Origin: Metaphire vulgaris
Lineage: Eukaryota; Annelida; Clitellata; Crassiclitellata; Megascolecidae
DNA length: 64,000 nt
Direction: 5' to 3'
NCBI GenBank assembly: GCA_018105865.1
Contig: CM030851.1
Coordinates: forward strand, 186,001-250,000
Positions within the stretch are counted from its first letter, which is position 1; every line of letters begins with the position of its first letter. Below are positions 30,530-40,784 of this stretch, piece after piece. The translations under genes and the position numbers were made by a program. The notes beneath the pieces are model-generated. The model had not been told where the DNA came from and made no database searches. It was given only the letters and a program-made list of their open reading frames with translations.

Positions 30530-31504
30530 TTAACTCTTCAGCGGCGAATGCGGTCGTTAACGACCGTATATGAAATGCGCACCCATTTCTAAATATAAAC
30601 CGCTATATTTAGGATTTAGGGCTATTCTAACGAAAGCCAACATGCTTTCGCTTTTAAAACTTGCGAAAAAACCGTTTATTTCGCGATTTTGACTGCAAAA
30701 ATATGTCGATTTGTAGGCAAGATTTGCGGTCCTTCTGGCATTTAAATTTTAAATACCCTTCTATACACAGGGGCAGAAATTTTATTCAACTAAAGAAGTT
30801 TTGGAAGCGATTGAAAATGGTAAGTTTGATGACATGGGTATTTCCAGGTGCGATGACAACGAAAACGAACAAATTCTGCTGGAAAATATAAAAAAACCAA
30901 GTCTTTGAACTTATGTGACATGTGTCAAATATATATATGTCATAATTGCTTCAACATCTTTCACACAAGATCCTTTCTAAACTAAAATATCACATTTTAC
31001 ATAATTTCTAATGTCTATTACATACGTCTACACGTTTCAGATAGTTTGCCACTAATGTCTTGTTGCTAAAAACTTTTTTTAGCAACTTTTTTGAAAAGTC
31101 CCAAAAATACATGTGTTATAATTGCTTTGAGACCATTCACACAAAATCCTCTGTAAAATAAAATATGACACTTATACATCTATATATAATTTTTAAAATG
31201 TTTATAACATATGTGTACATGTTTCTGATAGCTGACTTACACTGTGTTGTTGCTGGCAAATTTTTGATGAATTTCAAAGTCCAATTTTAATTTTTAATTT
31301 TTAATATTTTTTATTTATTCCCATGAAATATGAAGAATGTAATTGTAAATTTTACATGTTTCTCTTCATATACTTGTAGATAATCAAAAACCCTTTCCAT
31401 TGAGATATACATTGTCAATATTGCAGTGATATTTGATTTAAAATATTTCTGGAAACTGTTGAGGGGTAAATTCTGTGAAAACAACATAGCCGCCAAAGAG
31501 TTAA
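30530..31504 (+). mobile_element. piggyBac-like element, decayed or non-autonomous
   Basis: It is bounded by TTAA on both sides (30530-30533 and 31501-31504), the piggyBac target. Termini are TTAACTCTTCAGCGGC on the left and, reverse-complemented, TTAACTCTTTGGCGGC on the right. A perfect 16-bp palindrome CGGTCGTTAACGACCG lies just inside the left end. At about 30790-30892 a frame reads EVLEAIENGKFDDMG, an acidic stretch like the N terminus of piggyBac transposases. Two tandem diverged copies of a segment of about 135 bp follow (about 30938-31075 and 31113-31250). No DDD catalytic core remains. Confidence 0.75.
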
Positions 31505-31821
31505 AGGCGAAACAGCAATTCATTTTAGTCTAAACACAATGACATCCGATCGATTGGCTTAAAATAGTCGCTGAACAAGAGCTAAGACAATCGGACGACA
31601 GTCAATAGAGTCTTCGTCGTCTTCTTTGGACATTTTACCTCTGAAGAGATTTTTAATTCCGAATTCTCTTTTAATTGAAAATTAAAAGTTAAATAAATTC
31701 TCACTTCCGGTTAAAATGGCGACTGCGACCATTGCCCACAGATAGAGTATTGTAGAAAAAGTCCTCAGTGCAGTAAGTCCAGAATCTAAGCTGACTTCAC
31801 GGCCGCCATTTTATAAGTGAG

Positions 31822-31870
31822 AGAGTAAGTAAAATCTCGTGAATTTATATAGCGCTATACTGGATGTTTT
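31822..31870 (-). mobile_element. L2/CR1-like LINE 3' tail
   Basis: The reverse complement ends GCGCTATATAAATTCACG then AGATTTTACTTAC, the 3' end shared with the copies near 51110, 52120 and 52845. Confidence 0.6.
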
Positions 31871-32137
31871 TAAATTGCTTGAAATGCAGTGATAATAGAA
31901 ATCTATATCTTATCTTTTCTTATTTTCTTCCGTTTATTCCAAAGGAATGAACTGGCTACTGCAGAGGAAATGTAGCGAGAAAAGAGACACAAGTGGATGA
32001 AACACAAGAATCTCAGCGCACAGATATAAGCAGCTACTAGCCTACTAGGGTGCCTGTTTTTTTCGCAAGCGCTATAGGAACTCGAGAGATTTTACTGACT
32101 GGCTTATTTTACATGCTAAACCACTGCGACTCTTATA

Positions 32138-32438
32138 CAGAGCCGTAGCTATGGCCCTATGGAGCGGAAGAGGGCAAGTGCCCCTAGAGCCATCTTGGGG
32201 GAGGAGGGGACCATGCTTGATTTTATTCACGACAGGAGTTTAATAAGTTAGACGCCATCGACGACACTATTGCCAGTATGACAAGCAAAACAGGTAATCC
32301 CGTCAACTGCACTTTATATATTCCTGCACTGACACTGCAACGTTGTCGTGAAAACTTGATGAGCAAAAAACGGTTATCTGAGCTATGGAGGGCATTTGAA
32401 CCTTGCCCCGGGCGCCAAATACTCTAGCTACGGGTCTG
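32138..32438. mobile_element. hAT-type MITE
   Basis: The ends CAGAGCCGTAGCTA and TAGCTACGGGTCTG are inverted copies. The interior has two copies of the dispersed motif (about 32277 and 32360). The target duplication is not convincing, probably through age. Confidence 0.65.
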
Positions 32439-32469
32439 TTCTACAGTAATTACCAGGTAACCAGCGAAG

Positions 32470-33194
32470 CAGTGATGTCAATTCTTGTTCTAGTCATTGG
32501 GAGTCAGTCCTCGTCCTTATCCTCGTCCTTGGGTGCTCGGTCCTCGTCCTTATCCTCGTTCTTGCAGATCGGTCCTTGTCCTGGACCATGTAACTTAGTC
32601 CTTGATAAATTCTTATAAGGACCAAATTACTTGCATACCATTTTCAATTGTACTGATATTTATGTTCTAAGGAGAGTAGCATGTGGATTTATACTTACAT
32701 ATACTTGCTTTGAGTTACTCTAAATGTGTAGTCAATGTTTCCTTTATAATACCAGTTGAGGAGTTGATTCTTTCATAGGATTCTTTAGTCGAATTCTTTG
32801 TTGTCCTGCGACGTCGGCTCCAGTTGAACGAGTGTTTTCGCAAAGTGGTCACATGGCTAGACCTCATCGTGTGCGCATGACTGATCAGCTGTTGGAAACA
32901 CTTGTTTATTTGAAATACAACATTGCTGTTGACTAGATTATGTTTTACAACATTCTTTTATTGCTTTTCTAATTTTGTGATTTGAATTGAAATTGTGTTT
33001 GGCTTTTTACCGTTCTGACTTTTTTGTCTGACAGAAGTCGGTCCTTGTCCTTATCCTAGGCTTGTCCTTATCCTGTGGCCCTTGTGCTTGTCCTCATCCT
33101 TGTAGGGTCGGTCCTCGTCCTTATCCTCGTCCTTGGGAGGGAGGTCCTTGTTCTTATCCTCGTCCTTGGGGGTCGGTACTTGTTAAAATCACTG
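32470..33194 (+). mobile_element. hAT element, internally deleted, with transposase C-terminal remnant
   Basis: The termini start CAGTGATGTCAA and, from the right, CAGTGATTTTAA. The flanks CAGCGAAG and CAGCGATC share 6 of 8 bases. Coding 32803-32937 reads PATSAPVERVFSQSG, then RPHRVRMTDQLLETLVYLKY and a stop, the dimerisation domain at the C terminus of hAT transposases. On both sides lie direct arrays of GTCCTTATCCTCGTCCTTG-like units (about 32505-32592 and 33040-33180), probably subterminal repeats. Confidence 0.8.
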
Positions 33195-33230
33195 CAGCGA
33201 TCGAAGAGTAGAATGCAAAGAATGAGAAAT

Positions 33231-33441
33231 CAGAGATGTAGTACTTGGTACTTGTACTTGCACTCGAGTTGTACTCGAGTACAAATTTTCAGTGCTTGTA
33301 CTTGTACTTGTACTTGGAGGTCAGGTATTTGTACTTGTACTGATGTACTCGGAGTTTTTGGAATGCATGTACTTGTACTTGTACTTGGAGGCCAGGTACT
33401 TGTACTTGTACTTGAAGCATTGTGTACTTGCTACATCTCTG
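33231..33441. mobile_element. Short hAT-like MITE with (TACTTG)n interior
   Basis: The ends CAGAGATGTAG and CTACATCTCTG are perfect 11-bp inverted repeats. The interior is mostly TACTTG hexamers broken by GGAGGYCAGG spacers. The target duplication is unclear. Confidence 0.75.
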
Positions 33442-33664
33442 TCACTATATCTGCACTATAAGCCTCCCAAACCACTGCTCAGTTTGCTGAAGAACTATGT
33501 GGTCTTGTCCGTTGGTCAGGCGCAGATCATTGAGCTGGCCTATTAAATATTCTGTGGCATAGGCAAACAATAACAAGATCAAAGATAGAGCAACTGGAGG
33601 AATAATACCAGGAGGGCGGTTGCATGAGCTTATTCGCCATATTGATTCACTCCAACATTCGATT

Positions 33665-33990
33665 TGACCGTCCTCTTAATATGTTATGTTATGTTAAAAC
33701 GTCAATTTATATAGCGCAATAATCATAGCTGAATGCCAAATTAGTCAAGAGCACTTTGCATACTGCACTTATACGATATGTCAAACAAGTGCGTCCTTAA
33801 GTTTCTTTGCAAACAATTCGAGGTTAGTTTCCATGGACACGTTGTTAGGTAGGGTGTTCCAGAGGATAGGGTTCCCACGCGTAACGGACCTCTCGCCCAG
33901 TTGCACGGTCTTGGCGGGAGGGGGAACAAGCAGCTTAACACTGTGACCAGATCGGAGCTGATGACGACGGTCAGTAGGCGAAGGCCTATG
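33665..33990 (-). mobile_element. L2/CR1-like LINE, C-terminal end and 3' tail
   Basis: The minus strand reads LGERSVTRGNPILWNTLPNN, then LELFAKKLKTHLF, stops, and runs into TTGCGCTATATAAATTGACG and a TAACA-type tail. The pattern xxWNxLPxx ... F(K)xxLK is the usual ORF2 C terminus of CR1/L2 elements. Confidence 0.8.
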
Positions 33991-34129
33991 AACAATTATA
34001 AATTATATGAAACGTATTCGATTCACCCTTGGATGTCACCTATCGCAAACGCAATGTTTTGACTCAACAAATCGTCCACGGCTGGCTTCAACCTGGCCTA
34101 CAGGCTCAAGCATCTTCCTGGGTATTATT

Positions 34130-34330
34130 CCTCCAAGATAAACTATTTGAGTGCAAAGTGCCTCATGTTGTTAGGTTTGCATTTACTGATTATAAAGATG
34201 AGAAAAAGTCTTTGAGGTAAATGTAAATTGTGTACAACTAAAGTAACAGTTATAACAGACAAATGCGGTACGACGTCTAACTTTGTGAAACATTTGGAAA
34301 TGAAGCACACTGACAGGGTGGTAAAAATTA
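34130..34330 (+). mobile_element. BED zinc-finger remnant of a hAT transposase
   Basis: The plus strand reads CKLCTTKVTVITDKCGT, then SNFVKHLEMKHTD: C-x2-C followed by H-x4-H, the BED finger found at the N terminus of hAT transposases. An upstream in-frame piece ending FTDYKDEKKSLR is separated by a stop. Confidence 0.7.
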
Positions 34331-34630
34331 ATAATAATAATTTATAAAGCATTCCGGGAGTAGCCAATCAAGCCGTTCAACGCCTAGACAACTGTGGTGA
34401 TATTTTGATTGTCCACCACTGTAATGAACTAATGAACTGACATTCTATGACTACGGTAAGCCTCGTTGCTAAAATTATAATCGCCGTTCGTTTGCAGGTA
34501 TTGTATCTCTCGGCAACTGGAAAAGATGGTAAACTAATGAATTCCATTGTAGGTCTATTGCCTGGTGCACTAATTTCAACTAAATTTACTTATGGTTTTC
34601 ATTTTCACTTTTCATTGATTCGTGCATTCA

Positions 34631-35091
34631 CAGAGGTGGTTCCACGTTGGGGATGACTGGGGAAGTGGGGATACATCCCCTCCCACCGGCCCACCAAAAA
34701 TGCGTCTTCAATGGAAGATGATCGTCTAAACGGATTAGCCTTGATGTATATCCACAGAGATATGGACATATCCATCGACAAATTCTCTTCCAGCAATAGA
34801 AAACAATTTGTCATCGACAAATTCGCTTCCAGCAATTAGGCTATATTTTAGAAATAAATCTATTCTGGGACTTTTAAGGATGATTTTGTGATGTAACCAC
34901 AAAGGTATAGACTAAAATGGCTAGAAAACTCTATTTTCATTTTTGTCAATTCTTAACATTAATTCTATTATTTTATAAATCAAATCTACAGATTTATTTT
35001 AGACCGTTTACATATAATTCCTTTGACAATTGGCGAGATCTTCCTATAAATTAATCGCATCCTCCACCAAGAGTTCTTGGAACCGCCACTG
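34631..35091. mobile_element. hAT-type MITE inserted in a pre-existing direct repeat
   Basis: The ends CAGAGGTGGTTCCA and TTGGAACCGCCACTG are inverted copies. The flanks TGCATTCA (34623-34630) and TGCATTTA (35092-35099) match at 7 of 8 positions. Confidence 0.82.
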
Positions 35092-35099
35092 TGCATTTA

Positions 35100-35982
35100 T
35101 TTCAACTAAATTTACTTGTGGTTTTCATTTTCACTTTTCGAACATTTCTCGTCAGACGAATTTTCGCTTTCGACGGCTGCCCTATAGCTAGGCTAGATCT
35201 CATAATTATAGGCCTACACCATGCAGCTGCGTCTGTCGTTCCAGAGCCAGACATTGGCAGAGAATTCTCAAGACAAGAATATCGTGCATTGACGGAGCTA
35301 TATTTGCTCTGAAAGGATCTGCCAGAAGTGTATCTGTTAATTATTATGTACGTATATGAAAAGACTTAACTTATTGACTGCTCTGATTAACTTAATGGCG
35401 GTGTCTGTATAGTAGTGCTGTGCTTTATGACGTTAGTCCCTAATTGGTTGCCTATAGACTCTTTAGCCTGTGAAGGAATATCAGATCTTATTAAACATTG
35501 AACTCTCGCGATTGGACTTTAGCTGGATATGTCAGGTTGCATTAATTAAGTATAGACATGAAAGTGGTCAGGAGACATGTTTAATCTGGACGCGTCGATG
35601 TACATTATCAGCGGCAGTCTTTCTCGTATCAAAACGACTGCATAATCTATTGCAGATCTCGCTTAGAATACTCTTCCGTAGACAAGGATTTCGTGTCAGA
35701 ATGTCTTTTGCTCAGTACAATTCTGGAGGTGAGCTACTTGTACTGTACATTTAGTTCAGTTATCTGCCCATTATTTAATTGATGTCCAGTACGTTATATT
35801 GACCTATAGGACAAAGGCATAAATGCAAATCTATTGGCTGCAGATGAAAGGCAAGTATAGGCTACAGCATGAGTCTTTGGGAAATTATGGACGCGATTTT
35901 TTCTAGATTGATTCTGGGAGATCGAGACCCCATGTAGGGCCTAAGTAGTCATCCATAGCTGACAATTTTACAACGTGAGGGA
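35100..35982. other. Spacer without recognised gene
   Basis: Two open frames (35091-35312 and 35470-35754) show no recognisable domain, and I do not call them genes. Confidence 0.4.
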
Positions 35983-36171
35983 CAGGGGCGTGGCTAGGAG
36001 CCTAGGAATATGATTTGGGAGGGTATACATGTTTGAGGGGGTATAAACCGTAACTATAAACCATATAAACTACATATAACCACATATAACCACATATAAA
36101 TCACATACAAATTTAAGGTAGACTGATTTTGGGGGTATATATACCGATATACCCCCGTCGCTACGCCCCTG
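35983..36171. mobile_element. Short hAT-type MITE
   Basis: The ends CAGGGGCGTGGCTAGG and GTCGCTACGCCCCTG are inverted copies, with perfect 8-bp duplications GTGAGGGA (35975-35982 and 36172-36179). The interior has ACATATAACC repeats. Confidence 0.9.
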
Positions 36172-36388
36172 GTGAGGGAGACGGAGGGCTTTACCCACGG
36201 CAACTATCGCTGGAAGAGAATTTTCACGATCTTAGGACTGTTTCAAATTTTTGACGAAACTTTGTGACAGAAACTCCATAAACTTGTTTTAATAGACCTG
36301 CGCCAATCAGTTGCTTACTCAGAGCTTCGGAATATAGGGCACCGTAGCTTATAGGCCTAGGCCCAGGCCTACAGACGAGCCTGGCATG

Positions 36389-37330
36389 CAGTGATATATT
36401 ACTGAACTGAAATAGAAATTAAAAGTAAAATTATTTGCATTCAGTTCAGTAAAACTGAAATAGGAAGTAAAATATAGTTTTGAACTGAAATAGAAAGTAG
36501 AAGTAAAATAAGGACGCCAAAAATGAATTAAAAGTAAAAGTAGTAATTATTTGGTGAAGTAAAATTGTTAAAATTTTCTCCCATTTTATTTAAATTTATG
36601 TTCTTGCCTGAATGTTGTTTAGGCAGAGCGTACTGTTTGTACTTCTGTCGTCTTTCGGTTTATTCTTACAAACATTATCATTCATCTCAACTCTCGAGTG
36701 TCTAAATAGAAAAGTATGAGTTTATCTAGACAGTTTGCTGGTAGAAAAAGGGAGAGTGATACTGTATTTGGCAGTTTTTTTTAATGAAACAGGCTCACAA
36801 AAGTCTTGAGATGCGTGTCTTCATGAAGCTCAACAGCAGCATTGCATATTTAATAATTTCCAGTTGATTGCAGACTTGCAGTCATTGCACTCATATTTTG
36901 AATTTGTTCCTGTCTGAGTGTCTGACAGTGACAGCTTAGGTATTACACTAAATGTTTCTGTGCATGCAATGGCAAGTGGCAGTCGTTCGTATTCGTTATA
37001 TGTTGCACTGTATATTAATGCTGTGCACTCAGCGTACTAGCCCAGTGACTGACTGTTACTGCTGTTAAATTAAATAAATTAAGTGGAAGCCTGGAAGGTA
37101 TGTTAAATATAAAACTGTAATTAAAAGTAAAAGTAAAAGTGAAAGTAATTTTATTTTGGAAAACAGGAAAAGTAAAAGTAAAATTAACAATTATTTACGA
37201 AGTAAAATTAGAACTGAAATAGAAATTAAATGACATTAAAAACTGTAATTGAAAGTGAAAGTCAAATGAGGAAGCCAAAACTAAATTAAAAGTAAAAGTA
37301 GTAATTATTTTTCGAAGTAAAATATCACTG
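36389..37330. mobile_element. hAT-like element with (AAAGTA)n subterminal arrays
   Basis: The ends CAGTGATATATTACT and AAGTAAAATATCACTG are inverted. The flanks are perfect 8-bp duplications CTGGCATG (36381-36388 and 37331-37338). Both ends carry dense AAAGTAAAAGTA and GAACTGAAATAGAA repeats; the middle is unique sequence without a transposase frame. Confidence 0.85.
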
Positions 37331-37420
37331 CTGGCATGATATGGTCTAACTATAGGGGTTTGCATGGGAGAGCGTCGCGAAAACATTTAATACACACGAT
37401 TATAAATTCAGATTTTGAAC

Positions 37421-37660
37421 TTTGGAGCAATTTTCTAGGATTTGGCAGCCGTTGGGGTGGCAACTTCTAATCATGGAGGGGCCAACCATTTGTTGTTTAT
37501 CGCCCAACTGCAGTCATCCTACTAGCCGCCACTCCCGCCAGTCCCTCCCTCCCTCCCTCCCTCCCCAATAGCATTTACTACTCGGTTTTGCATGAATCTC
37601 ACGACCAATCTAGGCCCGAATCGGGGCTGCTCTGCCCTAGCTTCCCCCCAGCGGCTACGC
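37421..37660. mobile_element. Degenerate hAT-type MITE, same family as the one at 39567-40303
   Basis: CTAGGATTTGGCA and GTTGGGGTGGCAACTTCTAA followed by GGCCAACCATTTGTTGTTTA match the right half of the 39567-40303 element read in reverse, but without its nested insertion. The other end reads AGCGGCTACGC. Confidence 0.6.
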
Positions 37661-37786
37661 TAATGATATGCAAATACAATATAATGTGCATATACGTACT
37701 ATATGTATGCTATATTATATATACCATATAGTGTTCATACATAATTATAGACATATATATAGTAGATGTGTAAATTGCTGCTACAG

Positions 37787-38169
37787 TTCCAGTGGAAGAT
37801 TCTGGCGGCCAATTGGGCAGCAGCAGCAGCGTCACCATCGGCGTTGGACTGAAGTTAATTGGAGCGATCTTCTCTTCTATTCTCTTCGTTCTGATCGTCC
37901 TCGTTGTCTGGAAGTTGGTCGAGGTCCTGGTGGAAAGACTTCGCACCGGATCAGCCGACGGACCCCCCTCGGGAGGCGGCCACATTGACCTATGTAGGAG
38001 GAACTCGGATGAGGAGGAGGAGGTCAGAGCTGCAGGATGCATGACTCGGCTGGTGGAAAGACTGAAGACGATGGCCGATCGATCAAAAGGACAATTACCT
38101 CTTCGTCTTCTCCTGAGCCCTGAAGCGAAGATCTTGACCAGGGAGGACAGTAGCGTCGCCGTAGTCTAA
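37787..38169 (+). CDS. Terminal exon of an unidentified single-pass membrane protein
   Basis: An acceptor (GCTGCTACAG) at 37777-37786 opens an exon that enters with two bases completing a codon. It reads PVEDSGGQLGSSSSVTIG, then one hydrophobic helix (IGAIFSSILFVLIVLVVW), a basic stretch, DLCRRNSDEEEEVRAAGC, and ends TREDSSVAVV with TAG at 38167-38169. The codon use is GC-rich, unlike the AT-rich surroundings, and the layout (short extracellular stalk, helix, charged cytosolic tail) looks like the last exon of a receptor or adaptor. I do not recognise the family and could not find its upstream exons; they may lie beyond the transposons to the left. It could also be the relic of a lost gene. 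Confidence 0.6.
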
Positions 38170-38225
38170 GTCCATCGTGGATGTCAGTCATCCGTGCTGG
38201 ATTTCTGCTATATATATACATTGGC

Positions 38226-38228
<3 letters not shown>

Positions 38229-38281
<53 letters not shown>
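38229..38281. repeat. (TA)n microsatellite
   Basis: About 26 TA units just after the orphan exon. Confidence 0.95.
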
Positions 38282-38282
<1 letters not shown>

Positions 38283-38555
38283 CCCTGGCATAATTAAAGC
38301 GCCAGTGAGCGAATGGCGCTGCGCCAGTGATAATGGCGCCTGTAGAAAAATTTTTCCTGGGGGAGGTACAAAATGACGAAAGAAACAAAAAGTACTGTAC
38401 AATACTGTCAATATCTATTGGACTAAATTTAAATTATTGAGCGCTACAAGAAAGTTAATCGTATTCCATATTTAAATTCATGTTTAACTAATTAGTACTA
38501 TAGGTTGCTTTTAAAAAGTAATTTTACATTTTCATGACTTCACAATTTTTCCAGC

Positions 38556-38855
38556 CAGTGGCGGTTCCAGGATTTCTTGGTGGGGATGAATAAATTCATA
38601 GAAAGTTGGTGGGGAGATATGAAAATAGAAGGGACAAAGTCACTAAACTTTGCCGAAAAAGGCTGGAAGAAAGGGAATTTTATCCCTCATTTTACTACGT
38701 TTTTACCGAAAAATAGGTTGACAAGCAAAAAAGGTCATCCCCGGTTGGTTTTACTAGACTTTTACCCAAAATGTAGGTTTCACAAGCAAAAAAGTAAGTC
38801 CGAAAGTCCGGTGGGGGATGCATCTCCACTCATCCCCCACGTGGAACCGCCACTG
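38556..38855. mobile_element. hAT-type MITE
   Basis: The ends CAGTGGCGGTTCCAGG and GTGGAACCGCCACTG are inverted copies. The flanks TTTCCAGC and CTTACAGC are only partly alike. Two copies of the dispersed motif (about 38718 and 38772). Confidence 0.78.
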
Positions 38856-39666
38856 CTTACAGCCCCATGCATCTGGACGTCGATGAACTCGTGGCATAAA
38901 ACTTATCTTCGCCGTATGTTCCAAGCTTTCAAACATTTTGGCAATTACCTTTTTTATTGTAATGAGAACATATGGAAGTTAGCAGGCATCAATAATTATA
39001 TATTAAGTGAGGTATCTAATTCATCCGAAATGTTCTTAATCTGTCTCAGTACTTCGTATCATCTTCTGCATTCTCATTAACTGCACTCAAACTTTCTGCC
39101 TCCATCTTAGATCATGCTACCTAGTACCTACCACCACCACCACCACCACAAATTACTCAACGCCTTTGCGCAGATCCCACTGACCTAGGCTGTATACCAG
39201 ATCAGTCGAATAGAGTTTAAGGACACACAAAACACACTGACATATATGGCTTGTCAGACTTTACAGGATGTCGAAAAGCACAAAAGATAGTGATGACCGT
39301 TTTTGCTTGTCAAACTTTCTAAAACGTTATAAAGATGCAAAGAGCACAAAGAACTAAAGCGATGGTCGACCTTTTAAAGCAATCAATATCAATTATCAAT
39401 TACAAAGTCCTTTTAAAGTAGCGTAATATCTAAAATTGATAATCACTATATTAAATGAAATTTAAGGAATTTAGTGTTCTTGTTAAGGACAAACGCCCTT
39501 AATGACGAGGTCACGGAATTTAAGGACTGCATGTCCTTATAATTTAGGGACGTCTGGTAACCAGGCCAGTGGCGGCTCCACCGAGGGGGCCAGGGGGGCC
39601 CGTACCCTCCCAATAAGTGCCTGGGCCCCCAGTGGCCCCCCAGTTGGGACCCTATACTTAATGCTA

Positions 39667-39958
39667 AAGTAAAGTAAAGTCCTTCCCGAGCACTCAAGGC
39701 TAACCTCAAGGCTCATAGGGCGGCGCTGATCTCCGTTACCAAGGCCCTCAGCCAGGCGACTGGTGCAAGGTTACATGATACGGGGCCAGTGTTCTCATGC
39801 AACGCGCCTGTTTACTTCGCGGATTAATCCGCTACTCATTTGCCATCGCCATCTGGCGAAAGAAGGCTGAGTCGACCTAAGGGCTCCCGCGCGAGTTGAA
39901 CCCGCGACCTACTGCTCCATTGTCCAACGCTGTTACCACTCTACTAACTTCCCGCCCC
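39667..39958 (-). mobile_element. tRNA-derived SINE
   Basis: On the minus strand the head contains an A-box-like TTAGTAGAGTGGTAAC and a B-box-like CGGGTTCAACTCG, spaced as in a tRNA gene. The body follows and the 3' end is an (ACTTT)n tail. The insertion is flanked by AATGCTA at 39660-39666 and 39959-39965, a target duplication typical of LINE-mobilised SINEs. Confidence 0.85.
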
Positions 39959-40021
39959 AATGCTACATACATTAAACAACAAATGGTTGGCCCTTCATGA
40001 TTAGAAGTTGCCACCCCAACG

Positions 40022-40255
40022 CAGTGGCGTAACGTGGGGGGGCGGGCGGGGGGCACTTTGTTGACAGCCCCCGGGCCTCGGGCGAGGGGGCCCCCGAAGA
40101 GGGGTCTAAGCTAGGGTTAGGTTAGGGTTAACCCTACCCTAACCCTAGAAATGATGTGCTGACGACCTTTTTTTGCTCGTCAGCTCGAAACTCTGAGGCC
40201 CCTATGGCAAAGATGCCCCCCCGGGCCCCCAAAAGTCACGCCACGTACGCCACTG
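40022..40255. mobile_element. hAT-type MITE nested in the 39567-40303 element
   Basis: The ends CAGTGGCGTAACGTGG and CCACGTACGCCACTG are inverted copies. The flanks CCCCAACG and TCCCAACG match at 7 of 8. The copy of the host family at 37421-37660 shows the uninterrupted site. It carries telomere-like TTAGGG/CCCTAA units (about 40115-40146) and one reverse copy of the dispersed motif (about 40163). Confidence 0.9.
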
Positions 40256-40605
40256 TCCCAACGGCAACGGCCCCCCATTTGCCAAATCCTAGAGCCGCCA
40301 CTGAACCAGGCACGTTGGAACGAATTTTTAGGGGCGTAGCAAAAAAATCATTTATCATAAAAAAACCTGACAAGCAAAAAAAATAGGTCACCACCTTTCC
40401 TTTAGCGTGTCTTCAAAAATCTTGATAAGCAAAAAATCAATTTCATCTTTCAGGGGCTGCAGTGCACCTCCCAATTTTTCCAGGGGGTGCAGGTGCACCC
40501 CTGCACCCCAACTTCCTACGGGCCTGCTGGTAACCCTACCCGAATAGGGGACCCGCCTCCCTATGGCTGCGCCAATTTATCCGTCACTGCAATAACCTAG
40601 CTATA

Positions 40606-40610
<5 letters not shown>

Positions 40611-40656
<46 letters not shown>
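40611..40656. repeat. (TA)n microsatellite
   Basis: About 23 TA units. Confidence 0.95.
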
Positions 40657-40658
<2 letters not shown>

Positions 40659-40784
40659 ACTGATATAATTACTAGACTGACACTTTGCATTGATGGGCCT
40701 AATACTGTTTATATAGGCCAATGCTCGTGACGTAGGGCGTTACTATGACGGCCTAGATACTTATAGACTAGGCATATAGGCATA

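Larger units (their letters stand above)
39567..40303. mobile_element. hAT-type MITE hosting a SINE and a second MITE
   Basis: The ends CAGTGGCGGCTCCA and TAGAGCCGCCACTG are inverted copies, with perfect 8-bp duplications AACCAGGC (39559-39566 and 40304-40311). Two later insertions sit inside it (39667-39958 and 40022-40255). Confidence 0.92.

Noticed and set aside
30661..30891. 76-codon frame beginning MRKNRLFRDF
   Set aside because: It lies within the piggyBac-like element and is not the frame that resembles the transposase N terminus.
33075..33546. Leu/Val/Tyr-rich frames (LVLVLV, YLYLYL)
   Set aside because: They come from the subterminal arrays of two hAT elements.
35091..35754. Two open frames in the transposon field
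   Set aside because: No recognisable domain, and one overlaps MITE flank repeats.
39885..39957. A functional tRNA gene
   Set aside because: A- and B-box-like sequences are present, but they belong to the head of a longer element with tail and target duplication. I could not fold a convincing cloverleaf, so it is called a SINE.
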